A program made the position numbers and the translations under genes. Under the pieces are notes generated by a model. That model was not told the origin of the DNA and did no database searches. It was given only the letters and a program-made list of their open reading frames with translations. Of a stretch of 15,575 bases of DNA, positions 1 through 5,915 are shown one piece after another. Source of the stretch: Actinobacillus sp. (GTDB taxonomy: Bacteria; Pseudomonadota; Gammaproteobacteria; Enterobacterales; Pasteurellaceae); NCBI GenBank assembly GCA_020026155.1, contig JAHHQX010000025.1:1-15575 (forward strand), given 5' to 3'. Within the stretch, counting starts at the first letter, position 1. Each line of letters starts with the position of its first letter.

Positions 1-80
1 AAATCAAGGAATGTCGTCCTGTTTCTAAAACTAAATCTTGGACTTTAGTTCGTGTAGTTGAAAAAGCAGTTATCGCTTAA
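1..80 (+). CDS. rpsQ: 30S ribosomal protein S17, 3' end (partial)
   Basis: Only the last 25 codons are present, read in the frame that begins at base 3 and ends with TAA at 78-80. The translation ends KSWTLVRVVEKAVIA, which is the C-terminal strand of bacterial S17, a primary 16S rRNA-binding protein of the small subunit body. In Gammaproteobacteria rpsQ is the last gene of the S10 operon, and here it is followed directly by a strong intrinsic terminator, which agrees with that position. The start and most of the gene lie outside the window. Confidence 0.93.
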   Translation, partial: IKECRPVSKTKSWTLVRVVEKAVIA

Positions 81-100
81 TTTTCAACGATGCAAAATAA

Positions 101-128
101 AAAGCTCAGCCTCGGCTGAGCTTTTTTT
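101..128 (+). terminator. Intrinsic terminator of the S10 operon
   Basis: An 11-bp perfect stem, AAAGCTCAGCC (101-111) with GGCTGAGCTTT (114-124), closes on a very short loop and runs into a T tract. It begins 20 bases after the rpsQ stop. The A-rich 5' side could also serve transcripts arriving from the right. The stem core is nearly the same as that of the terminator at 1240-1266. Confidence 0.92.
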
Positions 129-371
129 ATTCCTAAAAACTTTTCAACACACCAAATTATATTATCTGCCATTTTACTATATGAGATACAAGGCACTTTA
201 ATTTAATAGAATACGTGAGTGTTATAATAAATTTTTAGATCATCTTTAAATTGAGATAGGGAATAAAAATAAGTATACTTTTTAAACTTTTCTAAGTGAT
301 ACGGCACAAATCGAGTATAAGTAGATTTGATTAAAATCGTTTAACCTGTGATGTGGGTGGATATTCATAAT

Positions 372-1226
372 ATGAAAAACAATAACAATCAAACATTTAT
401 AAAAAATACGGTTTTTATTTTTGGAAGTCCTCGCGATGAAATACTACCAAAAGATTTTACGGATTGCTTAGATAATATTATTCAGCAAAAAATATCCATT
501 TTCGTAGATGATAATGATGATGTGGGGTGCCTTACACAAGATTATTGTTATGCTAAAAATTATTTTAATGTTACCATTTTTTCGGCAGAAATTGAACCTA
601 AATACCTTGCAACTGAAGAGTTTAAAATAAATACTTTTTATCAAGAAAATTTATCCAAAATAACTTTACACAGAAATAAACATCTGGCGTTGATCAATCA
701 TTCTCGGTATGGCTTATTTATATGGAATGGAAAAACAGCGAAAGTTTATAATCAAATTCTCAATGCGATTAAAAATAAGACTTTGATTAAAGTTTATTTT
801 CTTAATGAAAACGAAAGGTATTTTTTACCAAAAGAAAGGATCAATGAAAAAGAAATTGAAGCACTATATCGCAACCATAATGGTTATTCTATGACAGAAG
901 TCTTGGAAATATTAGGCATAAAAAAATTTAAGAATGCGATGGCACTAAATAAGTATTTATCTTCAAAAAATATTATTAGAAAAGATGAAGAGATGAAGTG
1001 TTATGTTCCAATGCCTGGATATGAAGACTTATTTATTTGCGATACGGGGTATGGAAAACCATCTAACCCTCGTGGGAATGTAAATTTTATTGCTTTTTTA
1101 AAGAGTACTCTAAAAGATGATGAAGAAAACTTGGTAAGTTCAGAAATGCTGTTTTCTTCTGATTCATCTCTGAATTCTCAAAATGAGTTTTTAGAACCCT
1201 TGACGGTATTTTTAGATATTCCTTAA
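372..1226 (+). CDS. Diverged SLOG-like Rossmann domain plus C-terminal winged-helix-like domain, function unknown
   Basis: A 284-residue protein from ATG 372; GTG 348 and ATG 351 are in-frame alternatives, and none has a good ribosome site. I prefer 372 because the first beta strand (TVFIFGSPRD, 13-22) then starts close to the N-terminus, as in SLOG proteins. Seen: FGSPR at 17-21 where relatives have GGSR; FVDDNDDVG (44-52) where relatives have a glycine-rich GDAxGxD loop; VTIFSAEIEP (67-76); and YGLFIWNGK (113-121) followed by a strand (IKVYFL), the usual YGLxIWDGxSxGT region. Residues 158-225 look like a winged helix: GYSMTEVLEILGIKKFKNA, then KYLSSKNIIRK and YVPMPGYEDLF, with some likeness to KilA-C domains. 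The tail (248-284) is acidic and serine-rich. Base composition is much more AT-rich than the flanking ribosomal genes. A TATAAT at 223-228 with no good -35 may be its promoter. SLOG proteins bind or process nucleotides, often in conflict systems; the role here is unknown. The domain calls are from pattern memory, not a search. Confidence 0.72.
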   Translation: MKNNNNQTFIKNTVFIFGSPRDEILPKDFTDCLDNIIQQKISIFVDDNDDVGCLTQDYCYAKNYFNVTIFSAEIEPKYLATEEFKINTFYQENLSKITLHRNKHLALINHSRYGLFIWNGKTAKVYNQILNAIKNKTLIKVYFLNENERYFLPKERINEKEIEALYRNHNGYSMTEVLEILGIKKFKNAMALNKYLSSKNIIRKDEEMKCYVPMPGYEDLFICDTGYGKPSNPRGNVNFIAFLKSTLKDDEENLVSSEMLFSSDSSLNSQNEFLEPLTVFLDIP

Positions 1227-1239
1227 TACGAATGAAATT

Positions 1240-1266
1240 AAGCTCAGTAAACACTGAGCTTTTTTA
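1240..1266 (+). terminator. Intrinsic terminator of the SLOG-like gene
   Basis: A perfect 9-bp stem, AAGCTCAGT (1240-1248) with ACTGAGCTT (1253-1261), has an AAAC loop and is followed by TTTTTATT. It starts 14 bases after the stop of the preceding plus-strand gene. It separates that gene from the converging minus-strand ABM gene. Confidence 0.9.
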
Positions 1267-1278
1267 TTACATAAATTC

Positions 1279-1299
1279 CCCCGAAAATCGGGGCGTGAT
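1279..1299 (-). repeat. Hairpin with 17-base repeated element, probable 3' end signal of the ABM gene
   Basis: CCCCGA (1279-1284) pairs with TCGGGG (1288-1293) around AAA. The hairpin overlaps GAAAATCGGGGCGTGAT (1283-1299), which occurs base for base at 12188-12204. Both copies lie just beyond the stop codon of a minus-strand gene (7 bases here, 5 bases at pepP). There is no clear T tract on the minus side, so a pure terminator role is only probable. Confidence 0.6.
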
Positions 1300-1305
1300 T
1301 TTATT

Positions 1306-1590
1306 TTAAATCAGTTCCAATTCTTTAATTTCTACGGATTCACATTTCCCATCGATTTCACTTAAGAATTTTTGGAAGTGAGCAGATTGATTGTGCGCTT
1401 CGATTGCACTTGCGTCTTGCCACACTTCATAAAATACAAATTCATTGGCATCTTTTGTATTAAGATGTAAACGGTAAGCTTCGCAGCCACGATCAGCAAG
1501 GCTAGGTTTTACCATTTGTTCGCAGGCAGTTTTGATTTCATCTCTAAATTCTGCTTTAGCACGGATAGTTGCGATAAGTACGATTGACAT
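1306..1590 (-). CDS. ABM-family (antibiotic biosynthesis monooxygenase-like) small protein
   Basis: A 94-residue protein with the ABM (dimeric alpha-beta barrel) pattern: an opening strand SIVLIATIRAKAEFRDE; the helix with KPSLADRGCEAYRLH, the usual 'xxSRxExGCxxYxL' region; then VFYEVWQDASAIEAHNQSAHFQKF, the family's most recognisable stretch (YEVWxDxxAxxxHxxxxHF), at about residues 52-75. The length fits single-domain members such as YgiN and LsrG. Members include quinol monooxygenases, heme-degrading enzymes and autoinducer-2-phosphate isomerases; this sequence alone does not say which reaction applies. The start is supported by AAGGAG six bases upstream of the ATG. It lies convergent to the SLOG-like gene and divergent from rplN, so it is a single-gene unit in the interval between the S10 and spc operons. 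Codon use resembles the core genes more than its AT-rich neighbour does. Confidence 0.82.
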   Translation of the reverse strand: MSIVLIATIRAKAEFRDEIKTACEQMVKPSLADRGCEAYRLHLNTKDANEFVFYEVWQDASAIEAHNQSAHFQKFLSEIDGKCESVEIKELELI

Positions 1591-1747
1591 AAATTGCTCC
1601 TTCTTAGTATCGATAATTGCCTGAATATAAAAGGGGCTAGGTTAAGAGGGATAGAGTAGAGCACCTTTTAATTTTCATCGCATTTTTTACGAACAAGTCG
1701 TAATTGTGATAACGATAACATAACTCAAGGATTTTTGTAATTTTTGC

Positions 1748-1776
1748 TTGTATTGTGTGCTTAACTCGTGCATAAT
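1748..1776 (+). promoter_or_regulatory. spc operon promoter
   Basis: TTGTAT (1748-1753), a 17-base spacer and CATAAT (1771-1776) form a good sigma70 promoter about 80 bases before rplN. The -10 runs into GCTCAGCC, a GC-rich discriminator; the 12-mer ATAATGCTCAGC (1772-1783) recurs at the alpha promoter. The transcribed leader (about 1784-1855) holds a small CCC-GAAA-GGG hairpin followed by TTCTTTTT (1817-1836), which may be a weak attenuator. Confidence 0.8.
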
Positions 1777-1855
1777 GCTCAGCCTTATTGGTATATAAAA
1801 GCCAATAATAAATCGTCCCGAAAGGGTTCTTTTTCAATATTAGCGGAGTACTAAG

Positions 1856-2227
1856 ATGATCCAAGAACAGACTATGCTCGACGTAGCTGATAACTCAGGC
1901 GCTCGCAGTGTAATGTGTATCAAGGTTCTCGGTGGATCGCACCGTCGTTACGCTGCTATTGGTGACATCATTAAAATTACTGTGAAAGAAGCAATTCCAC
2001 GCGGTAAAGTTAAAAAAGGTGATGTATTAAAAGCAGTAGTTGTGCGCACCAAGAAAGGTGTTCGTCGCCCAGATGGATCAGTCATTCGCTTCGATGGCAA
2101 TGCCTGTGTTGTTTTAAATAATAATACTGAGCAACCAATCGGTACTCGTATTTTTGGACCAGTGACTCGTGAACTTCGTAATGAAAAATTCATGAAGATC
2201 ATCTCTTTGGCACCAGAAGTACTGTAA
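1856..2227 (+). CDS. rplN: 50S ribosomal protein L14
   Basis: This 123-residue protein is the standard length of bacterial L14 and is recognisable throughout: MIQEQTMLDVADNSGA at the start, the basic VVVRTKKGVRRPDGS loop in the middle and GPVTRELR near the end. L14 binds 23S rRNA near the base of the L7/L12 stalk and forms intersubunit bridges with 16S rRNA. It is the first gene of the spc operon. The start has a GCGGAG ribosome site seven bases upstream (1843-1848). The next gene begins 13 bases after the stop, so the two are cotranscribed. Nothing unusual is seen in the protein. Confidence 0.98.
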   Translation: MIQEQTMLDVADNSGARSVMCIKVLGGSHRRYAAIGDIIKITVKEAIPRGKVKKGDVLKAVVVRTKKGVRRPDGSVIRFDGNACVVLNNNTEQPIGTRIFGPVTRELRNEKFMKIISLAPEVL

Positions 2228-2239
2228 GGAGAAGTGAAA

Positions 2240-2551
2240 ATGGCTAACAAAATTCGTCAAGAAGATGAAGTAATTGTTCTTGCTGGTAAAAGCAAGGGTA
2301 AACGTGGCAAGGTCACTAAAGTTTTACCAAACGGTAAAGTAATTGTTGAAGGTGTTAACATCATCACTAAAGCTGAAAAACCAATTCCTCAATTAGGAAA
2401 AGAAGGTGGTTTAGTGAAGAAAGAAGCTCCAATTGATGCGTCAAATGTTGCTATCTTTAACCCTAAAACTAACAAAGCTGACCGTGTAGGTTTTAGATTC
2501 GAAGACGGCAAAAAAGTACGTTTCTTCAAATCTAACAATGAATTAATTTAA
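2240..2551 (+). CDS. rplX: 50S ribosomal protein L24
   Basis: A 103-residue L24, an assembly-initiating protein that binds the 5' domain of 23S rRNA. The KOW motif is clear near the N-terminus (DEVIVLAGKSKGKRGKVTKV), followed by VEGVNIITKAEKP and the C-terminal GFRFEDGKKVRFFKSN. I chose ATG 2240 rather than GTG 2234: it gives the normal MANKIRQ start and sits eight bases from the AAGGAGA site at 2226-2232. It follows rplN by 12 bases. Its 3' end runs into the segment carrying the probable S8-binding hairpin that controls rplE. Confidence 0.97.
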   Translation: MANKIRQEDEVIVLAGKSKGKRGKVTKVLPNGKVIVEGVNIITKAEKPIPQLGKEGGLVKKEAPIDASNVAIFNPKTNKADRVGFRFEDGKKVRFFKSNNELI

Positions 2552-2555
2552 CAAA

Positions 2556-2590
2556 CTGGAGTAACGCGATGGCGAAACTGCATGATTACT
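2556..2590 (+). promoter_or_regulatory. Probable S8-binding translational operator at the rplE start
   Basis: AGTAA (2560-2564) pairs with TTACT (2586-2590), enclosing the rplE start codon and part of its ribosome site (CTGGAG, 2556-2561). An inner ATG/CAT pairing (2569-2571 with 2581-2583) can stack inside. In E. coli, S8 represses spc mRNA by binding at this same rplX-rplE junction; I recall a closely similar sequence there. The first rplE codons use GCG and CTG, rare in this window, which suggests constraint on the RNA. The E. coli CAUG/CAUG inner helix is not fully kept. Confidence 0.5.
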
Positions 2591-3108
2591 ACAAAGAAAA
2601 TGTAGTGAATGAGTTAAAGAAAGAATTCGGCTACAAATCTGTCATGCAAGTCCCACGAATCGAAAAGATTACCCTTAACATGGGCGTGGGTGAAGCATTG
2701 ACCGATAAAAAATTGCTAGAAAACGCAGTTGCGGATTTAGCAGCAATCAGTGGTCAAAAACCTTTAATTACTAAAGCTCGCAAATCAGTTGCTGGCTTTA
2801 AAATCCGTCAAGGGTATCCAATCGGTTGTAAAGTGACACTACGTGGCGAACGTATGTGGGAGTTCTTAGAACGTTTAATTACAATCGCTGTTCCACGTGT
2901 TCGTGACTTCCGTGGATTAAATGCGAAATCTTTTGATGGTCGTGGTAACTATAGTATGGGTGTGCGTGAGCAAATCATCTTCCCAGAAATCGACTATGAT
3001 AAAGTAGATCGTGTTCGTGGTTTAGATATTACTATTACCACTACTGCGCAAAATGATGAAGAAGGTAAAGCATTACTCGCAGCCTTCAATTTCCCATTCC
3101 GTAAGTAA
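2569..3108 (+). CDS. rplE: 50S ribosomal protein L5
   Basis: A 179-residue L5, the usual length. It binds 5S rRNA in the central protuberance and contacts the P-site tRNA. Recognised stretches are MAKLHDYYKENVV at the start, MQVPRIEKITLNMGVGEA, the basic KPLITKARKSVAGFKIR segment, PRVRDFRGL and GNYSMGVREQIIFPEI. The ribosome site CTGGAG is partly folded in the probable S8 hairpin, so translation of rplE and, by coupling, of the genes after it would be feedback controlled by S8, which is encoded two genes downstream. Next gene spacing is 12 bases. Confidence 0.98.
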   Translation: MAKLHDYYKENVVNELKKEFGYKSVMQVPRIEKITLNMGVGEALTDKKLLENAVADLAAISGQKPLITKARKSVAGFKIRQGYPIGCKVTLRGERMWEFLERLITIAVPRVRDFRGLNAKSFDGRGNYSMGVREQIIFPEIDYDKVDRVRGLDITITTTAQNDEEGKALLAAFNFPFRK

Positions 3109-3120
3109 GGTTGGTGACAA

Positions 3121-3426
3121 ATGGCTAAACAATCAATGAAAGCACGCGATGTAAAACGCGTTAAATTGGCTGAAAAATTCTACACAAAACGTGAAGAATT
3201 AAAACGAATCATTTCTGATGTAAATTCTACTGACGAACAACGTTGGGAAGCTGTATTAAAATTACAAACTTTACCACGTGATTCTAGCCCAAGTCGTCAA
3301 CGTAACCGTTGCCGTCAAACAGGTCGTCCACATGGTTTCTTACGTAAATTTGGTTTAAGTCGTATTAAGGTTCGTGAAGCAGCAATGCGTGGCGAAATCC
3401 CTGGACTTAAAAAAGCAAGTTGGTAA
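3121..3426 (+). CDS. rpsN: 30S ribosomal protein S14 (zinc-independent form)
   Basis: A 101-residue S14 with the long form's insert and the conserved end RQTGRPHGFLRKFGLSRIKVREAAMRGEIPGLKKASW (about residues 63-101). It contains a single cysteine (NRCRQ) and lacks the paired CxxC motifs, so it is the zinc-free C-minus form usual in Gammaproteobacteria. S14 is a late-binding protein of the 30S head, next to S3 and S10. It is preceded by rplE with a 12-base gap and followed by rpsH after 36 bases, the widest gap in the front half of the operon. Confidence 0.98.
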   Translation: MAKQSMKARDVKRVKLAEKFYTKREELKRIISDVNSTDEQRWEAVLKLQTLPRDSSPSRQRNRCRQTGRPHGFLRKFGLSRIKVREAAMRGEIPGLKKASW

Positions 3427-3462
3427 TTTACCACTTTAATTTGGAATCGGAGAAAAAGCACA

Positions 3463-3855
3463 ATGAGTATGCAAGATCCTATCGCAGATATGTTGACTCG
3501 TATTCGTAACGGTCAGGCTGCGAACAAAGTTGCGATCAGTATGCCTTCATCCAAGCTAAAAGTGGCGATTGCCAACGTATTAGCGGAAGAAGGTTTTATC
3601 GAAAGCGTAAACGTTTTAGAAGGTAAAAAACCTGAATTGGAAATCACTTTAAAATATTTCCAAGGTAAACCAGTTGTAGAAAGTATCCAACGTGTAAGTC
3701 GTCCAGGTTTACGTATTTATAAACGTAAAGATGAATTACCACGCGTTATGGGCGGTTTAGGTATCGCTGTAATTTCTACATCAAAAGGTGTAATGACTGA
3801 CCGTGCTGCTCGCGAAGCAGGTTTAGGCGGTGAAGTTATTTGTTATGTAGCTTAA
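3463..3855 (+). CDS. rpsH: 30S ribosomal protein S8
   Basis: A 130-residue S8, starting MSMQDPIADMLTRIRNGQAA and ending with VMTDRAAREAGLGGEVICYVA, both diagnostic. The RNA-binding C-terminal domain carries the STSKGVMTD signature (residues about 106-114). S8 is a primary binder of the central domain of 16S rRNA and, in E. coli, the autogenous repressor of the spc operon, acting on the mRNA at the rplE start. A candidate target is present here at 2556-2590. The ribosome site is CGGAGAA, 10 bases ahead of the start. rplF follows after ten bases. Confidence 0.98.
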   Translation: MSMQDPIADMLTRIRNGQAANKVAISMPSSKLKVAIANVLAEEGFIESVNVLEGKKPELEITLKYFQGKPVVESIQRVSRPGLRIYKRKDELPRVMGGLGIAVISTSKGVMTDRAAREAGLGGEVICYVA

Positions 3856-3865
3856 GGAGTAGGAA

Positions 3866-4399
3866 ATGTCTCGTGTCGCAAAAGCACCTGTTAATATTCC
3901 TGCCGGCGTCGAAGTAAAAATTGACGGTCAGCTATTAACAGTTAAAGGAAAAAATGGCGAGTTAACTCGCAAAATTCACGACTCAGTTGAAGTTAAGAAT
4001 GAAAATAACCAGCTTACTTTTGTTCCTCGAGAAGGAATGGTTGAAGCTAATGCACAAGCAGGTACTGCACGTTCATTAGTAAATGCAATGGTTATTGGTG
4101 TTACAGAAGGCTTCACTAAGAAGTTGCAATTGGTGGGTGTTGGTTACAGAGCACAAGTTAAGGGCAACGCAGTTGCACTAAGCTTGGGTTATTCTCACCC
4201 GATTGAGCATAATTTACCTGCAGGTATTACTGCTGAATGCCCAACTCAAACAGAAATTGTATTGAAAGGTGCAGATAAACAAGTAGTTGGTCAAGTTGCC
4301 GCAGATATTCGTGCTTATCGCCGTCCAGAGCCTTATAAAGGTAAAGGTGTACGTTACTCTGATGAAGTTGTACGTACAAAAGAGGCTAAGAAAAAATAA
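3866..4399 (+). CDS. rplF: 50S ribosomal protein L6
   Basis: A 177-residue L6 with its two related alpha/beta domains: MSRVAKAPVNIPAGVEVKIDGQ at the start, LVGVGYRAQVKGNAVALSLGYSHP at the junction, and the L6 signature PEPYKGKGVRYSDEVVRTKEAKKK at the C-terminus. L6 sits beside the sarcin-ricin loop near the factor-binding site. AAGGAGTAGGAA upstream gives a good ribosome site, overlapping the rpsH stop, so translation is probably coupled. The length and motifs are ordinary. Confidence 0.98.
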   Translation: MSRVAKAPVNIPAGVEVKIDGQLLTVKGKNGELTRKIHDSVEVKNENNQLTFVPREGMVEANAQAGTARSLVNAMVIGVTEGFTKKLQLVGVGYRAQVKGNAVALSLGYSHPIEHNLPAGITAECPTQTEIVLKGADKQVVGQVAADIRAYRRPEPYKGKGVRYSDEVVRTKEAKKK

Positions 4400-4413
4400 T
4401 TTAAGGTAACACT

Positions 4414-4767
4414 ATGGATAAGAAATCAGCTCGTATCCGCCGTGCAGCTCGTGCTCGCCATATGATGAAAGAACAAGGTGCTACTCGTTTAGTAGTATTC
4501 CGTACTCCGCGTCATATCTATGCACAAGTGATCGCAGCGAGTGGATCAGAGGTGCTTGCTTCTGCTTCAACTGTTGAAAAAGCAATTAAAGAGCAAGTTA
4601 AATATACAGGTAACGTAGATGCTGCTAAATTAGTTGGTAAAACCGTTGCCGAAAGAGCATTATCAAAAGGCATCAAAGATGTTGCTTTTGATCGTTCTGG
4701 TTTTAAATATCATGGTCGTGTCCAATCATTAGCGGACGCAGCTCGTGAAGCTGGTCTACAGTTCTAA
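4414..4767 (+). CDS. rplR: 50S ribosomal protein L18
   Basis: A 117-residue L18, which carries 5S rRNA into the central protuberance together with L5. It begins MDKKSARIRRAARARHMMKEQGA, with the usual very basic tail, and contains RLVVFRTPRHIYAQVI, the GSEVLASASTVEK region and the end GFKYHGRVQSLADAAREAGLQF, typical of the family. The ribosome site is TAAGGTAA. It follows rplF after 14 bases and precedes rpsE by 15, within the conserved rplF-rplR-rpsE order. No abnormality is seen. Confidence 0.98.
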   Translation: MDKKSARIRRAARARHMMKEQGATRLVVFRTPRHIYAQVIAASGSEVLASASTVEKAIKEQVKYTGNVDAAKLVGKTVAERALSKGIKDVAFDRSGFKYHGRVQSLADAAREAGLQF

Positions 4768-4782
4768 TAGAGGTAATTTTAG

Positions 4783-5283
4783 ATGGCAAACGTCGAAAAA
4801 CAAGCTGGTGAACTGCAAGAGAAGCTAATCGCGGTAAACCGTGTATCAAAAACCGTTAAAGGTGGTCGTATTATGAGTTTCACTGCTTTAACAGTAGTGG
4901 GCGATGGTAACGGTCGTGTAGGTTTTGGTTACGGTAAAGCACGTGAAGTTCCAGCAGCGATCCAAAAAGCAATGGAAAAAGCACGTCGTAACATGGTTAC
5001 AGTTGCTTTACATGAAGGCACTTTACAACACCCTATCAAAGGGACTCACACTGGTTCTCGCGTATTCATGCAACCAGCTAGCGAAGGTACAGGTATCATC
5101 GCAGGCGGTGCAATGCGTGCAGTTCTAGAAGTTGCTGGTGTGCGTAACGTACTTTCTAAAGCGTACGGTTCAACCAACCCAATCAACGTTGTACGTGCAA
5201 CAATTGATGCTTTAGCAAACATGAAATCACCAGAAATGGTTGCTGCAAAACGTGGCAAAACTGTTGATGAAATTTTGGGGTAA
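4783..5283 (+). CDS. rpsE: 30S ribosomal protein S5
   Basis: A 166-residue S5, with an N-terminal double-stranded-RNA-binding fold and a C-terminal alpha/beta domain. The loop VSKTVKGGRIMSFTAL (about residues 21-36) is where spectinomycin-resistance and ribosomal-ambiguity changes map in E. coli; VKGGR is intact here, so the sequence gives no sign of such a change. GRVGFGYGKAREVPAAIQKA and the end MVAAKRGKTVDEILG are diagnostic. S5 contributes to decoding accuracy and mRNA unwinding at the entry site. rpmD starts six bases after its stop. Confidence 0.98.
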   Translation: MANVEKQAGELQEKLIAVNRVSKTVKGGRIMSFTALTVVGDGNGRVGFGYGKAREVPAAIQKAMEKARRNMVTVALHEGTLQHPIKGTHTGSRVFMQPASEGTGIIAGGAMRAVLEVAGVRNVLSKAYGSTNPINVVRATIDALANMKSPEMVAAKRGKTVDEILG

Positions 5284-5289
5284 ATAATC

Positions 5290-5469
5290 ATGGCAAAAAC
5301 TATTAAAGTAACTCAAGTTCGTAGTTCTATTGCTCGTTTACCTAAGCATAAAGCAACATTACGTGGTCTTGGTATCCGTCATATGCATCACACTGTTGAG
5401 CTAATCGATACGCCTGCAGTACGTGGTATGATTAACCAAATTTCATACATGCTTAAAGTAGAGGAGTAA
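5290..5469 (+). CDS. rpmD: 50S ribosomal protein L30
   Basis: A 59-residue protein: MAKTIKVTQVRSSIARLPKH, then ATLRGLGIRHMHHTVELID and a C-terminus ending MINQISYMLKVEE. This is the short bacterial L30, with the same length as in E. coli, sitting in its fixed place between rpsE and rplO. L30 binds domain II of 23S rRNA. The start ATG 5290 comes six bases after the rpsE stop, with no strong ribosome site of its own (TAAATAATC precedes it), so translation is probably coupled to rpsE. The next gene starts four bases after its stop. Confidence 0.96.
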   Translation: MAKTIKVTQVRSSIARLPKHKATLRGLGIRHMHHTVELIDTPAVRGMINQISYMLKVEE

Positions 5470-5473
5470 TTTA

Positions 5474-5908
5474 ATGTATTTAAATACTTTATCTCCTGCG
5501 GAAGGTTCTAAGCACAGCAAGAAACGTCTTGGACGTGGTATTGGTTCTGGCTTAGGCAAAACCGGTGGTCGAGGCCATAAAGGACAAAAATCTCGTACTG
5601 GTGGCGGTGTTCGTCGCGGTTTCGAAGGTGGTCAAATGCCTTTATACCGTCGCTTACCAAAATTTGGTTTTACTTCAAAAATCGCTGCAGTAACAGCTGA
5701 AGTACGACTAGATGAATTAGCGAAAGTTGAAGGTGATGTAATCACTTTAGATACACTTAAAGCAGCGAATATCTTTACTAAAGATATTCAATTTGCAAAA
5801 GTTATTCTTTCTGGCGAAATCACCAAACCAGTAACTGTAAAAGGTTTACGAGTAACTAAAGGTGCAAAAGCAGCAATCGAAGCTGCTGGCGGTAAAATTG
5901 AGGAATAA
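5474..5908 (+). CDS. rplO: 50S ribosomal protein L15
   Basis: A 144-residue L15, the common length. The N-terminal third is the glycine- and arginine-rich extension that threads into 23S rRNA (LGRGIGSGLGKTGGRGHKGQ, then TGGGVRRGFEGGQMPLYRRLPK), and the globular end has the family's VTKGAKAAIEAAGGKIEE. It is a late assembly protein near the peptidyl transferase region. The ribosome site GAGGAG lies inside the last codons of rpmD, and only four bases separate the two genes. secY follows after seven bases, the usual arrangement that ties translocon supply to ribosome supply. Confidence 0.98.
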   Translation: MYLNTLSPAEGSKHSKKRLGRGIGSGLGKTGGRGHKGQKSRTGGGVRRGFEGGQMPLYRRLPKFGFTSKIAAVTAEVRLDELAKVEGDVITLDTLKAANIFTKDIQFAKVILSGEITKPVTVKGLRVTKGAKAAIEAAGGKIEE

Positions 5909-5915
5909 TTAAGAT

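Noticed and set aside
1637..1864. A 75-codon minus-strand open frame over the spc promoter and leader
   Set aside because: It overlaps the promoter and the rplN start, has no ribosome site or recognisable family, and its sequence is explained by the regulatory region.
1948..2250. Antisense open frames over rplN, and similar ones over rpsE, rpsK, rpsD and zapA
   Set aside because: They mirror strongly conserved genes with skewed codon use; none has a ribosome site or resembles a protein family.
4840..4895. Spectinomycin-resistance change in S5
   Set aside because: The VKGGR loop is intact, so there is no sign of resistance.
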